Made by a program: the position numbers and the translations under genes. Below are positions 9,330 to 17,426 of a DNA stretch of 64,000 bases, one piece after another. The DNA is from Brevundimonas diminuta (GTDB lineage Bacteria > Pseudomonadota > Alphaproteobacteria > Caulobacterales > Caulobacteraceae). The DNA lies in contig NZ_CP073063.1 of the NCBI RefSeq assembly GCF_022654015.1, forward strand, positions 434,001-498,000, written 5' to 3'. Numbering within the stretch: the stretch's first letter is position 1; the number at the start of each line of letters is the position of its first letter. Under the pieces are notes generated by a model that was not told the origin of the DNA, did no database searches, and saw only the letters and a list, made by a program, of their open reading frames with translations.

Positions 9330-9818
9330 TTATCCGACGTGAGGCGTGATGATGCCAAGAGGCAGGGCGGTCACATTCTTCACGCCGCGCGTGACGATGT
9401 GGCTTTCGCAGTCCGAGACGATGCCCAAGGCCAGCAGCTTCTCGCGCAGGAACAGGTCGAAGGCGTGCATGTCCGAGGTGATGATGCGCAGCACATAGTC
9501 CTCGCGCCCCGTGATGGTGGCGCACTGGACGACCTCGGGCCACTTGGCCACGGCGGCCTCGAAGACATTGAGATTGTCCGCCGAGGGCAGCATCAGTTTG
9601 ACGATGGCGTAGACCTCGAAGTCCAGGCCCAGCAGCTGAGCGTTCAGCAGAGTGACGCGCTTGGTGATCAGGCCGGAGTCTTCCAGCCGCTTGATCCGCC
9701 GCCAGCAGGGCGAGGCCGACAGCCCGACGCGATCGGCGACCTCTGCGACCGACAGCCCGGCGTCTTGTTGCAGGATATCCAGGATGCGGGCGTCGATGGG
9801 GTCGAGTTCGTCGGCCAA
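9330..9818 (-). CDS. Lrp/AsnC family regulator, likely controlling the bkd genes
   Basis: The 162-residue product opens with LDPIDARILDILQQDAGLSV and a winged helix-turn-helix (VAEVADRVGLSASPCWRRIKRLE), followed by the RAM ligand-binding domain (FEVYAIVKLML, VQCATITGREDYVLRI). The start is TTG 9818 with GGAGAAACG just upstream. It is divergent from the branched-chain 2-oxoacid dehydrogenase operon; in Pseudomonas the related BkdR activates such an operon in response to branched-chain amino acids, so the same role is inferred here. Confidence 0.92.
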   Translation of the reverse strand: MADELDPIDARILDILQQDAGLSVAEVADRVGLSASPCWRRIKRLEDSGLITKRVTLLNAQLLGLDFEVYAIVKLMLPSADNLNVFEAAVAKWPEVVQCATITGREDYVLRIITSDMHAFDLFLREKLLALGIVSDCESHIVTRGVKNVTALPLGIITPHVG

Positions 9819-9855
9819 TGCGTTTCTCCGATTATGATTATCGCGAAATAAAATA

Positions 9856-9867
9856 CCCGATATCGGG
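9856..9867. promoter_or_regulatory. Palindrome in the Lrp / bkd divergent promoter region
   Basis: CCCGATATCGGG is a perfect 12-base palindrome in an AT-rich stretch between the divergent regulator and E1 alpha genes. Its place, 38 bases from the regulator start and about 100 from the E1 alpha start, fits an operator. That Lrp binds it is inference. Confidence 0.4.
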
Positions 9868-9967
9868 ATTGCGCAAGGTCAAATTGAGCGAGCACCTGCT
9901 TAAGCGGCGTGTTATCACACGTCCAGAGGAAACACGGACGGACCCCAGAACGGATATGGACGCCCGC

Positions 9968-11215
9968 ATGAACGACAAAATGAACAAAAAGAACAGCCAG
10001 CCCCTGTCCTTGCGCGTGCCGGAGCCGTCGGGCCGTCCCGGCGATACGCCGGACTTCAGCCATCTGCAGATGGATCCTGCCGGTGTCGTCGAACGGCCCG
10101 AGGTCGGATCGACCCCCTATCAGATGCGCGATCTCGCCTTCCGCCTGATTCGGGTGCTGGACGATGAGGGCGCCGCGGTCGGTCCGTGGAACCCGCGCCT
10201 GGATCCCGAGACGATGCGCCGGGGTCTGAAGGCCATGATCCTGACGCGCGCCTTCGATGACCGGATGCACCGCGCCCACCGCCAGGGCAAAACCAGCTTC
10301 TATATGAAGTGCACCGGCGAGGAGGCCATCGCGGTCGCCCAGGGCATGATCCTGAGCCGCGAGGATATGGGTTTCCCCACCTATCGCCAGCAGGGGCTTT
10401 TGATCGCGCGCGGCTATCCGCTGGTCGCGATGATGAACCAGATCTATTCGAACGCCGAAGATCCGATCAAAGGCCGCCAGTTGCCGATCATGTATTCGGC
10501 CAAGGACTACGGCTTCTTCACCATCAGCGGCAATCTGGGCACGCAGGTGCCGCAGGCCGTCGGCTGGGCCATGGCCAGCGCCTACAAGGGCGACGACAAG
10601 ATCGCCATCAGCTGGATCGGCGACGGGGCCACTGCCGAAGGCGACTTCCACAACGCCCTGACCTTCGCCAGCGTCTATCGCGCCCCGGTCATCCTGAACG
10701 TCGTGAACAACCAGTGGGCTATCAGCTCCTTCCAGGGCATCGCCGGCGGGCTTGAGACCACCTTCGCCTCCAAGGCCATCGGCTATGGCCTGCCGGCCCT
10801 GCGGGTGGACGGCAACGACTTCCTGGCGGTCTGGGCGGCGACCCAGTGGGCCGAGGAACGGGCGCGGTCGAACCAGGGGGCGACGGTGATCGAGCTGTTT
10901 ACCTATCGCGGCGCCCCGCACTCGACCTCCGACGACCCCAGCCGCTATCGCCCCGGCGACGAGCACGAGAAATGGCCGCTGGGCGATCCGATCGAACGTC
11001 TGCGCCAGCATCTGACCGTCATCGGCGAATGGGACGACGAGCGTCACGCCGCCACGCTGAAGGACGCCGTCGAGCAGGTCCGCGCTGCCGGCAAGGAATC
11101 CGAAGCCATCGGCACGCTGGGCCAGTCGCGCCCCAGCGTGAAGACGATGTTCGAAGAGGTCTATGCGACCGAAGACTGGCGCCTGATCGAACAGCGCCGC
11201 GAGGTGGGGGTCTGA
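9968..11215 (+). CDS. bkdA1: Branched-chain 2-oxoacid dehydrogenase E1 alpha subunit
   Basis: The 415-residue product strongly resembles Pseudomonas BkdA1: LRVPEPSGRPG at the N-terminus, SFYMKCTGEEAIAVAQG, FPTYRQQG, KGRQLPIMYS, FTISGNLGTQ and the thiamine diphosphate motif GDGATAEGDFHNALTFA with NNQWAIS. The phosphorylation-loop-like segment HSTSDDPSRYR is present. It decarboxylates the oxoacids of Val, Leu and Ile and, with E1 beta, loads the acyl group on E2. ATGs at 9956, 9968 and 9980 are all possible; I chose 9968. E1 beta begins 2 bases after the stop, so the two are coupled. Confidence 0.92.
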   Translation: MNDKMNKKNSQPLSLRVPEPSGRPGDTPDFSHLQMDPAGVVERPEVGSTPYQMRDLAFRLIRVLDDEGAAVGPWNPRLDPETMRRGLKAMILTRAFDDRMHRAHRQGKTSFYMKCTGEEAIAVAQGMILSREDMGFPTYRQQGLLIARGYPLVAMMNQIYSNAEDPIKGRQLPIMYSAKDYGFFTISGNLGTQVPQAVGWAMASAYKGDDKIAISWIGDGATAEGDFHNALTFASVYRAPVILNVVNNQWAISSFQGIAGGLETTFASKAIGYGLPALRVDGNDFLAVWAATQWAEERARSNQGATVIELFTYRGAPHSTSDDPSRYRPGDEHEKWPLGDPIERLRQHLTVIGEWDDERHAATLKDAVEQVRAAGKESEAIGTLGQSRPSVKTMFEEVYATEDWRLIEQRREVGV

Positions 11216-11217
11216 CC

Positions 11218-12342
11218 ATGAGCGAGCAAACCACCTTCACCGACGCCGATCGCAACGACGGCGTCGAGCCCGACATGGTCGACCAGAACGCCGCCCCCGC
11301 CTCGGAAGCGACGGGTGCCGGCATAGTCCCCATGAACATGATCCAGGCGCTGAACTCGGCCATCGACGTCAAGATGGCCGAAGACGCCAACGTCCTGTCG
11401 TTCGGCGAGGACGCCGGCTATTTCGGCGGCGTCTTCCGCGTCACCGACAAGCTGCAGCAGAAGCACGGCCTGACCCGCAGTTTCGACGCCCCGATCTCGG
11501 AATGCGGCATCGTCGCCGCCGCCATCGGAATGGGCGCCTATGGCCTGCGTCCGGTCGTCGAGATTCAGTTCGCCGACTATATCTATCCGGCTTACGATCA
11601 GATCGTCTCAGAAGCGGCCAAGATGCGCTACCGCTCGGGCGGCCAGTTCACCTCGCCGATCACTGTGCGCAGCCCCTATGGCGGCGGCATCTTCGGCGGT
11701 CAGACCCACAGCCAGTCCCCTGAAAGCCTGTTCACCCATATCGCGGGTCTGAAGGTCGTCATTCCGTCCAACCCCTATGACGCCAAGGGCCTGCTGACCG
11801 CCGCCATCGAGGATGACGATCCGGTCGTCTTCTTCGAGCCGAAACGCCTCTACAACGGCCCATTCGACGGCTGGCACGAGAAGCCGGTCTCGCCGTGGAA
11901 GGCTCAGGATCTGGCCCAGGTCCCGACCGGCAAATATGTCGAGCCGATCGGCAAGGCGCGAGTAATGCGCGAAGGAAACGACGTCACCATCCTGGCCTAT
12001 GGCACCATGGTTTGGGTCGCCCTGGCCGGCGCGGAACACGCGGGCGTGGACGCCGAGGTCATCGACCTGCGCTCGCTCGTGCCGCTGGACATCGAAGCCA
12101 TCGAGGCCTCGGTGAAGAAGACCGGCCGCTGCGTCATCGTGCATGAGGCGCCCAAGACCTCGGGCTTCGGCGGCGAACTATCGGCCCTGGTGCAGGAGCG
12201 CTGCTTCTATTCGCTGGAAGCGCCGATCGCGCGCGTCACCGGTTGGGACACGCCCTATCCGCACGCTTTCGAATGGGAATATTTCCCCGGGCCGCAAAGG
12301 GTCGCAGACGCCTTGAAGAGCGTCATGACGGGAGGTCGATAA
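11218..12342 (+). CDS. bkdA2: Branched-chain 2-oxoacid dehydrogenase E1 beta subunit
   Basis: The 374-residue product has the E1 beta features: MIQALNSAIDVKMAEDANVLSFGEDAGYFGG, a transketolase-like pyrimidine domain, QFADYIYPAYDQIVSEAAKMRYRSGGQF, GQTHSQSPE, and a C-terminal domain (DLRSLVPLDIE, HEAPKTSGFG). An acidic N-terminal extension of about 35 residues (DADRNDGVEPDMVDQ) precedes it. The ATG lies 2 bases after the E1 alpha stop with GAGGTGGGGG upstream. The E2 gene starts 1 base after its stop. Confidence 0.94.
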   Translation: MSEQTTFTDADRNDGVEPDMVDQNAAPASEATGAGIVPMNMIQALNSAIDVKMAEDANVLSFGEDAGYFGGVFRVTDKLQQKHGLTRSFDAPISECGIVAAAIGMGAYGLRPVVEIQFADYIYPAYDQIVSEAAKMRYRSGGQFTSPITVRSPYGGGIFGGQTHSQSPESLFTHIAGLKVVIPSNPYDAKGLLTAAIEDDDPVVFFEPKRLYNGPFDGWHEKPVSPWKAQDLAQVPTGKYVEPIGKARVMREGNDVTILAYGTMVWVALAGAEHAGVDAEVIDLRSLVPLDIEAIEASVKKTGRCVIVHEAPKTSGFGGELSALVQERCFYSLEAPIARVTGWDTPYPHAFEWEYFPGPQRVADALKSVMTGGR

Positions 12343-12343
12343 A

Positions 12344-13999
12344 ATGGGTCTTTTCGTCTTCAAACTGCCCGACGTGGGCGAAGGCACCGCCGAGGCCGAA
12401 TTGGTCGGATGGCACGTCAAGGTCGGCGATGTCGTCGCCGAGGACCAGATCGTCGCCGACGTCATGACCGACAAGGCCACGGTCGAGATCACCGCCCCGG
12501 TCAGCGGCAAGGTCGTCGCTCTGCACGGCGAACCCGGCGCCATGGTGCCGGTGCGCGGTCCTCTGGTGGAGTTCGAGGTCGAGGGGGCGGGCAATGCCGA
12601 TGACGCTCCGACGCCTGCCGCCCCTGCCGTCGCCAAGCCGGACCCCGCGCCCGTGGTCGCCGAGGCGCCGAAGGTCGAGACGCCGGCAGCCCCCGCTGTC
12701 TCGACGCCGACATCCGGCAACTATGTCTTCAAACTGCCTGACGTCGGTGAAGGCACAGCCGAGGCCGAGTTGGTCGGCTGGCACGTCAAGGTCGGGGATG
12801 CGGTCGAGGAAGACCAGATCATCGCCGACATCATGACCGACAAGGCCACGGTCGAAATCACCTCGCCGGTCGCCGGAACGGTCGTCGCCCTGTACGGCGA
12901 GACGGGCAAGTCCGTGCCGGTCGGCGGACCGCTGGTCGCGTTCGATGTCGAGGGTCGGGGCAATGTCTCGACGCCCGTCGCGGCGCCCAAACCTGCCCCC
13001 AAACCGGCGGAGAATGCGACGGCGGCTTCCGCTGCGGTTTCGACGGCTCAAAGGGCGGCTTCAGCGACTGCGCCGTCCAAGCCTGTGCCCGCCCTGACGG
13101 GCCGCGCGCCCGGCGAACGTCCGTCGGCCTCGCCGGCCGTGCGCAATCGCGCGCGGGACCTGGGCGTCGATCTGACCTTCGTGCCCGGGTCCGGCCCGGC
13201 GGGTCGGATCACGCACGAGGATCTGGACGGCTTCATCGCGCGCGGCGGTTCGCAACCTGCGTCGGCGCCGTCCGGCGGCGGCTCGACCTATGCGAAGGCG
13301 CAAGGGGCGACCGAGGTCAAGATCATCGGCCTGCGCCGCAAGATTGCGGAGAAGATGGCCGAGAGCGTGCGCCGCATTCCCCACATCACCTATGTCGAGG
13401 AAATCGACATGACGGCGGTGGAGGAGTTGCGCGCCCACCTGAACGCGACGAAGTCCAAGGATCAGCCCAAGCTGAACGTCTTGCCCTTCATCGCCCGCGC
13501 CATCGTCGTCGCCCTGCGCGACCAGCCCCAGATCAACGCCACCTATGACGACGAAGCCGGCGTCCTGACCCAACACGCCCCGGTCCATCTGGGCATCGCC
13601 GCCCAGACCCCGAATGGCCTGATGGTGCCGGTGGTCCGCCATGCCGAGGCGCGCGACCCCTACGATACGGCTCTGGAAATCGCGCGTGTGTCGGGCGCCG
13701 CCAAAGACGGTTCGGCCAAGCGTGAGGAACTGTCGGGTTCGACCATCACCATCACCTCGCTGGGCACGCTGGGCGGGGTGGTCCACACCCCGATCATCAA
13801 CCACCCCGAGGTCGCCATCGTCGGTCCGAACAAGATCGCCGAACGGGTCGTGGTCAAGGACGGCCAGATGATCGTGCGCAAGATGATGAACCTGTCGTCT
13901 AGTTTCGATCACCGTATCGTCGACGGTCACGACGCGGCGGTGTTCGTGCAGCGGATCAAGGGGCTGCTGGAGAACCCGGCGACACTGTGGATGGGGTGA
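12344..13999 (+). CDS. bkdB: Branched-chain 2-oxoacid dehydrogenase E2 with two lipoyl domains
   Basis: The 551-residue dihydrolipoyl acyltransferase has lipoyl domain 1 (about 2-81, TDKAT with lipoyl Lys44), a Pro/Ala linker, lipoyl domain 2 (about 127-205, Lys167), a second Pro/Ala linker, the peripheral-subunit-binding domain (about 262-298), and the acyltransferase core (about 325-551) with HRIVDG (His523, Asp527). It transfers the acyl group from E1 to CoA. The two lipoyl domains are about 82% identical by eye. Typical BkdB proteins have one lipoyl domain, as far as I recall, so this is unusual. ATG is 1 base after the E1 beta stop. Confidence 0.93.
   Translation: MGLFVFKLPDVGEGTAEAELVGWHVKVGDVVAEDQIVADVMTDKATVEITAPVSGKVVALHGEPGAMVPVRGPLVEFEVEGAGNADDAPTPAAPAVAKPDPAPVVAEAPKVETPAAPAVSTPTSGNYVFKLPDVGEGTAEAELVGWHVKVGDAVEEDQIIADIMTDKATVEITSPVAGTVVALYGETGKSVPVGGPLVAFDVEGRGNVSTPVAAPKPAPKPAENATAASAAVSTAQRAASATAPSKPVPALTGRAPGERPSASPAVRNRARDLGVDLTFVPGSGPAGRITHEDLDGFIARGGSQPASAPSGGGSTYAKAQGATEVKIIGLRRKIAEKMAESVRRIPHITYVEEIDMTAVEELRAHLNATKSKDQPKLNVLPFIARAIVVALRDQPQINATYDDEAGVLTQHAPVHLGIAAQTPNGLMVPVVRHAEARDPYDTALEIARVSGAAKDGSAKREELSGSTITITSLGTLGGVVHTPIINHPEVAIVGPNKIAERVVVKDGQMIVRKMMNLSSSFDHRIVDGHDAAVFVQRIKGLLENPATLWMG
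12356..12586 (+). repeat. Lipoyl domain repeat, copy 1
   Basis: Codons 5-81 of the E2 gene. Aligned by eye to copy 2 at 12725-12955 the proteins match at 63 of 77 positions, and long DNA stretches are nearly identical, such as the part encoding AEAELVGWHVKVGD. Confidence 0.9.
12725..12955 (+). repeat. Lipoyl domain repeat, copy 2
   Basis: Codons 128-204 of the E2 gene, 369 bases downstream of copy 1 in the same frame. The copies are separated by a Pro/Ala linker of about 46 residues, so the duplicated unit is probably domain plus linker. Confidence 0.9.
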
Positions 14000-14075
14000 T
14001 GCCCATTTTCTAAGCGGGAAAGCGAGGTCTGCCCGCGCCGATGGCTATCACCTCGAAATCGGCGCCATGGCTCTT

Positions 14076-14109
14076 GATGATCCTCTTTCCTCGCCGAGAG
14101 AGGATCATC
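14076..14109. promoter_or_regulatory. 11-base perfect inverted repeat before the exported protein gene
   Basis: GATGATCCTCT (14076-14086) and AGAGGATCATC (14099-14109) can form an 11-base stem with a 12-base loop. It lies between the E2 gene and the next start, ending 20 bases before ATG 14130, with no T run. It could be an mRNA processing or stabilising hairpin or a regulator site; it is not a classic terminator. Confidence 0.5.
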
Positions 14110-14129
14110 GGGATTGGAAGGGTAATGTG

Positions 14130-14588
14130 ATGCGGCAATTCAAAGTCAAAGCGCTGACCTTCGGCGCCAGCCTGCTAGCAGCCGTTGGCGTCGTCGCCTC
14201 GTCCGCGAACGCCTGCATACCCGAGCCGCCGCCGGCATGGTCGTCTCGGCTACGGTCCGATGGGCCGGCGCTGTTCATCGGGCGCGTGACGACGGTGGAG
14301 CGTTTGGCTGAACCCAGGCGGACGCCGACCATCGAGGTTATTCAGTCCGAGGCGACCATCGCCAGACTGGAAACGCTTCAAGGCGCTCCGCAAGAGACAT
14401 ACACCCTGACCGCTGCGGAAACCGCCCGTCCGCTGGGCGGCTATCAAGGCATGATTTGCGTCGATTTTCAGCGCGTCAAACCCGGCGACATCGTTTTGGC
14501 CATGGAATCCGGATCCGGTGCGGTCCGCGTTTTCGAGCCCCAGCAAGTTCCTCCGCAGTTCAGCACCCGCCTTGAGGCCTATCGTTGA
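14130..14588 (+). CDS. Small exported protein of unknown function
   Basis: The 152-residue product has a clear signal peptide ([20 protein letters not shown], cleaved near SANA) and then a short domain starting CIPEPPPAW. The mature part has two Cys (one right after the cleavage site, one in MICVDF) that could form a disulfide. I do not recognise the family. The ribosome site GGAAGGG is 7 bases before ATG. Its TGA is inside the TTG start region of the E3 gene (TTGA overlap), so E3 translation is coupled to it. Its place between E2 and E3 is odd for an exported protein. The GC is slightly lower than the neighbours. Confidence 0.75.
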   Translation: MRQFKVKALTFGASLLAAVGVVASSANACIPEPPPAWSSRLRSDGPALFIGRVTTVERLAEPRRTPTIEVIQSEATIARLETLQGAPQETYTLTAAETARPLGGYQGMICVDFQRVKPGDIVLAMESGSGAVRVFEPQQVPPQFSTRLEAYR

Positions 14589-15982
14589 CCCAGACCCTGA
14601 AAACCAAAGTCCTCATCATTGGCGCGGGCACCGGCGGCTATGTCGCGGGCATTCGCTGCGGCCAGTTGGGCCTCGACACCGTGTTGGTGGACGGCGGCGA
14701 TGGGCTGGGCGGCACCTGCCTGAACGTCGGCTGTATTCCGTCCAAGGCCATCATCCATGCGGCGGGCAAGTTCGAGACGGTGGCCAAGGCGGCCGGCGGC
14801 GGGACGCTGGGCATCACGGCGGCGGCGCCGGCCATCGACCTGGCGCAGACGGTCGCGTGGAAGGACGGCATCGTCCGTAAGCTGAACGCGGGGGTCGCGG
14901 CCCTACTGAAGAAGGCCAAGGTCAAGGTCATTAAGGGCTGGGCCGATTTCGCCGACGCCAAGACCTGCGTGGTGAAAACCGACGAAGGCGACATCCGCAT
15001 CACCGCCGAACACGTCATCCTGGCGACGGGGTCCGAGCCGGTCGAACTGCCCTTCCTGCCGTTCGGCGGCGACGTCATTTCCTCGACCGAGGCGCTGAGC
15101 CTGTCGGACGTCCCCAAGAAGCTGGTCGTCGTGGGCGGCGGCTATATCGGCCTGGAACTGGGCATCGCCTATCGCAAGCTGGGCGCCGAGGTGGCCATCG
15201 TCGAGATGGCCGAGCGCATCCTGCCGCTCTACGACAAGGCCCTGACCGATCCGGTCGCCAAATGGCTGGAGAAGCACGGGGTCGAACTGCATCTGGGCGC
15301 GCGCGCCGGGGGCTTCGGTGACGGCAAGCTGTCCATCACGACGAAGGACGGCGAGCCGCTGCAACTGGACGCCGACAAGGTGCTGGTCACGGTCGGTCGG
15401 CGTCCGCGTACGCAAGGCTGGGGTCTGGAAAACATGGGCGTGGCCATGGCCGGTCCGTTCGTGAAGATCGACCAGCGCTGCGCCACCTCGATGAAGAACG
15501 TCTGGGCGGTCGGCGACCTGACCGGCGAACCCATGCTGGCCCACAAGGGTTCGGCCCAGGGCGAAGTGGTCGCCGAAATCATTGCCGGCCATGACCGCAT
15601 CTTCGACCCCGTCACCATCGCCGCGGTCTGTTTCACCGAGCCGGAAATCGTCTCGGCCGGTTTGGGCCCGAACGAGGTCGCGGGCCGCGATGATGTGATC
15701 CAGTCGGTCTTCCCCTTCGCCGCGATCGGCCGGGCGCTGGCCATCGAGGCGGGTGAGGATGGCGGCTTCGTGCGGGTGATCGCGAACAAGGGCGATCATC
15801 GCATCCTGGGTATCCAGGCGGTGGGCCAGCATGTGTCGGAACTGTCCAACAGCTTCGCCCAGATGCTGGAGATGGGCGCCGTGCTGGAAGATGTCGCCGG
15901 GACGATTCACGTCCACCCGACGCTGGGCGAAGCCTTCCACGAGGCCAGCCTGCGCGCCCTCGGGCACGCCATCCACATCTAA
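14585..15982 (+). CDS. lpdA: Dihydrolipoyl dehydrogenase (E3)
   Basis: The 465-residue product has the FAD-binding [12 protein letters not shown], the redox-active disulfide [14 protein letters not shown], the NAD-binding [12 protein letters not shown], the second FAD motif [23 protein letters not shown], and the C-terminal HVHPTLGE with the catalytic His and Glu. It reoxidises dihydrolipoamide of E2 with NAD+. It starts with TTG overlapping the stop of the previous gene (TTGA), with GAGG about 8 bases upstream; no other early start fits. The stop is directly next to the stop of the convergent dehydrogenase gene. Confidence 0.97.
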   Translation: MTQTLKTKVLIIGAGTGGYVAGIRCGQLGLDTVLVDGGDGLGGTCLNVGCIPSKAIIHAAGKFETVAKAAGGGTLGITAAAPAIDLAQTVAWKDGIVRKLNAGVAALLKKAKVKVIKGWADFADAKTCVVKTDEGDIRITAEHVILATGSEPVELPFLPFGGDVISSTEALSLSDVPKKLVVVGGGYIGLELGIAYRKLGAEVAIVEMAERILPLYDKALTDPVAKWLEKHGVELHLGARAGGFGDGKLSITTKDGEPLQLDADKVLVTVGRRPRTQGWGLENMGVAMAGPFVKIDQRCATSMKNVWAVGDLTGEPMLAHKGSAQGEVVAEIIAGHDRIFDPVTIAAVCFTEPEIVSAGLGPNEVAGRDDVIQSVFPFAAIGRALAIEAGEDGGFVRVIANKGDHRILGIQAVGQHVSELSNSFAQMLEMGAVLEDVAGTIHVHPTLGEAFHEASLRALGHAIHI

Positions 15983-16780
15983 TCAGATCCGGTCCAGCCG
16001 CTTCGCATGGTTCGCCACCATGCGGAGCGCCAGGCCATCGGGCAGGAAGCGGGCCAGTCCGGCCATGACGTTGTTCATGACGCCGGGGGTGACGCTGGCA
16101 CGGTTGGCCTCGCAGGCGTCATAGCCGATGCGCGCCACGCGCGCGGCGTTCATCCACATCCAGGCCGGATAGGCGCTAGAGACCTGCTCGCGCGAGCCGT
16201 TGACGTCGTGGAACTCGGTCAGGGTGTAGCCCGGGTTCAGCACCGTCACGTGCACGCCGGTCCCCTGCGTCTCCAGATGCAGGCCCTGCGACGCCTTGAT
16301 CAGGAAGCTCTTGATCGGCCCATACAGGGTGTCGCCCCCGGTCGCGGGCATCTGGCCGGCCAGCGAGGCGACGTTAAGCACTCGGCCGAAGCCGCGCTGG
16401 ATCATGCCGGGCAGCAACAGGCGCGACAGCTCAACCGGCGCGGTCAGCATGACCTGGATCATGGCGCGATGAGCGCTCAGGTCGGTATCCAGAAAGCCGA
16501 TGACACGGCTGAATCCCGCATTGTTGACCAGGCCGTCGACGGTCAGGCCGCGGGCCGCGATGGTCGCGACCAGCCGCTCGGGCGCCGCGGGGTCCGACAG
16601 GTCTTCGGGGATGACGGTTGCGGTCACGCCGTGGGCGGTGGTCAGTTCGTTAGCCAGAGCCTGCAGCGGGGCTTGGCGACGCGCCGTCAGGATCACATTC
16701 CAGCCCTTGGCCGCATAGGTCCGGGCCAGGGCCGCGCCGATGCCGGCAGACGCGCCGGTGATCAGAACGGTCCGGTTCAC
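15983..16780 (-). CDS. Short-chain dehydrogenase/reductase
   Basis: The 265-residue product is a classical SDR: TGASAGIG for NAD(P) binding, NNAG, Ser in NVASLAG and the catalytic Tyr-x-x-x-Lys as YGPIK. TARRQ after the second strand suggests NADP(H) preference. The substrate is unknown. The chosen start is GTG 16780, 7 bases after the stop of the Rrf2 gene; an ATG at 16822 would overlap that gene by 35 bases. Together with the regulator it forms a two-gene operon convergent with lpdA. Confidence 0.88.
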   Translation of the reverse strand: MNRTVLITGASAGIGAALARTYAAKGWNVILTARRQAPLQALANELTTAHGVTATVIPEDLSDPAAPERLVATIAARGLTVDGLVNNAGFSRVIGFLDTDLSAHRAMIQVMLTAPVELSRLLLPGMIQRGFGRVLNVASLAGQMPATGGDTLYGPIKSFLIKASQGLHLETQGTGVHVTVLNPGYTLTEFHDVNGSREQVSSAYPAWMWMNAARVARIGYDACEANRASVTPGVMNNVMAGLARFLPDGLALRMVANHAKRLDRI

Positions 16781-16787
16781 GGCGCAA

Positions 16788-17258
16788 TCAGGCCGCGACG
16801 GGGCAGGACTTGTGCGGCGCAAAGGCCGCCAGCGCGATCGGATTGTCGGCCAGAAGGTCGGCGATGGTGATCTTGGACAAAGCCTCGGTCGCGGCCTCGT
16901 CGGCGGCGGTCAGGGCCTTGGCGACCTGGCGCGGGATGTGCTCGCTGATCGGGCAACCCCTGGCGCCGGCGGGGGGCGAGCCGATGTGGGCGCAGCCGTT
17001 CACCGCCTTCAGCACCTGATCCAGTCGGATGTCCTCGGGCTGACGCAACAGCCAGGAGCCGCCGGTCGCGCCCGGACGGGTGGCGATCAGACCGGCCTTG
17101 GCCAAAAGGGCGGTCACGCGGCGCACCACGACGGGATTGGTCGGGATCGAGGACGCCAGGACGCCGCTGGGCATCGCCTGCGCAGGCCCGAATGCGCCCT
17201 TGTGGGCCATATACGCCAGGGCGTGGGCGGCGACGGGGAAGCGTTGGCTGTCTGACAT
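16788..17258 (-). CDS. Rrf2 family transcriptional regulator
   Basis: The 156-residue product has the Rrf2 winged helix (FPVAAHALAYMAHKGA, IPTNPVVVRRVTALLAKAGLIATRPGATGGSWLLR) and a cysteine-bearing part: Cys in NGCAHIG and in RGCPISEH, plus one near the C-terminus. The Cys spacing differs from IscR and NsrR, so an iron-sulfur cluster is possible but not shown. It may control the coupled dehydrogenase gene. AGGAAC lies before ATG 17258; a longer start at 17303 lacks such support. Confidence 0.9.
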   Translation of the reverse strand: MSDSQRFPVAAHALAYMAHKGAFGPAQAMPSGVLASSIPTNPVVVRRVTALLAKAGLIATRPGATGGSWLLRQPEDIRLDQVLKAVNGCAHIGSPPAGARGCPISEHIPRQVAKALTAADEAATEALSKITIADLLADNPIALAAFAPHKSCPVAA

Positions 17259-17426
17259 GGTTTTGTTCCTGATGCGAAAATAGGCGTTCAGGGGCCGAAT
17301 CACAAATCGCGCCGCAGAACGCCGAAACCGAATCCGCTGCGGCGCGATTGAAGACCGCGTGGAATGAGCCTAAAGGCTCGCCGCTTTGAAGGGACCGACG
17401 CCGCGTCGGAGACCCGGAGGATACGC

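Noticed and set aside
9668..11047. Minus-strand frame of 459 codons opposite the E1 alpha gene
   Set aside because: E1 alpha is certain from its motifs; the antisense frame has no start signal or recognisable family.
15229..15976. Minus-strand frames opposite lpdA
   Set aside because: lpdA is certain and the antisense sequences are only its complement.
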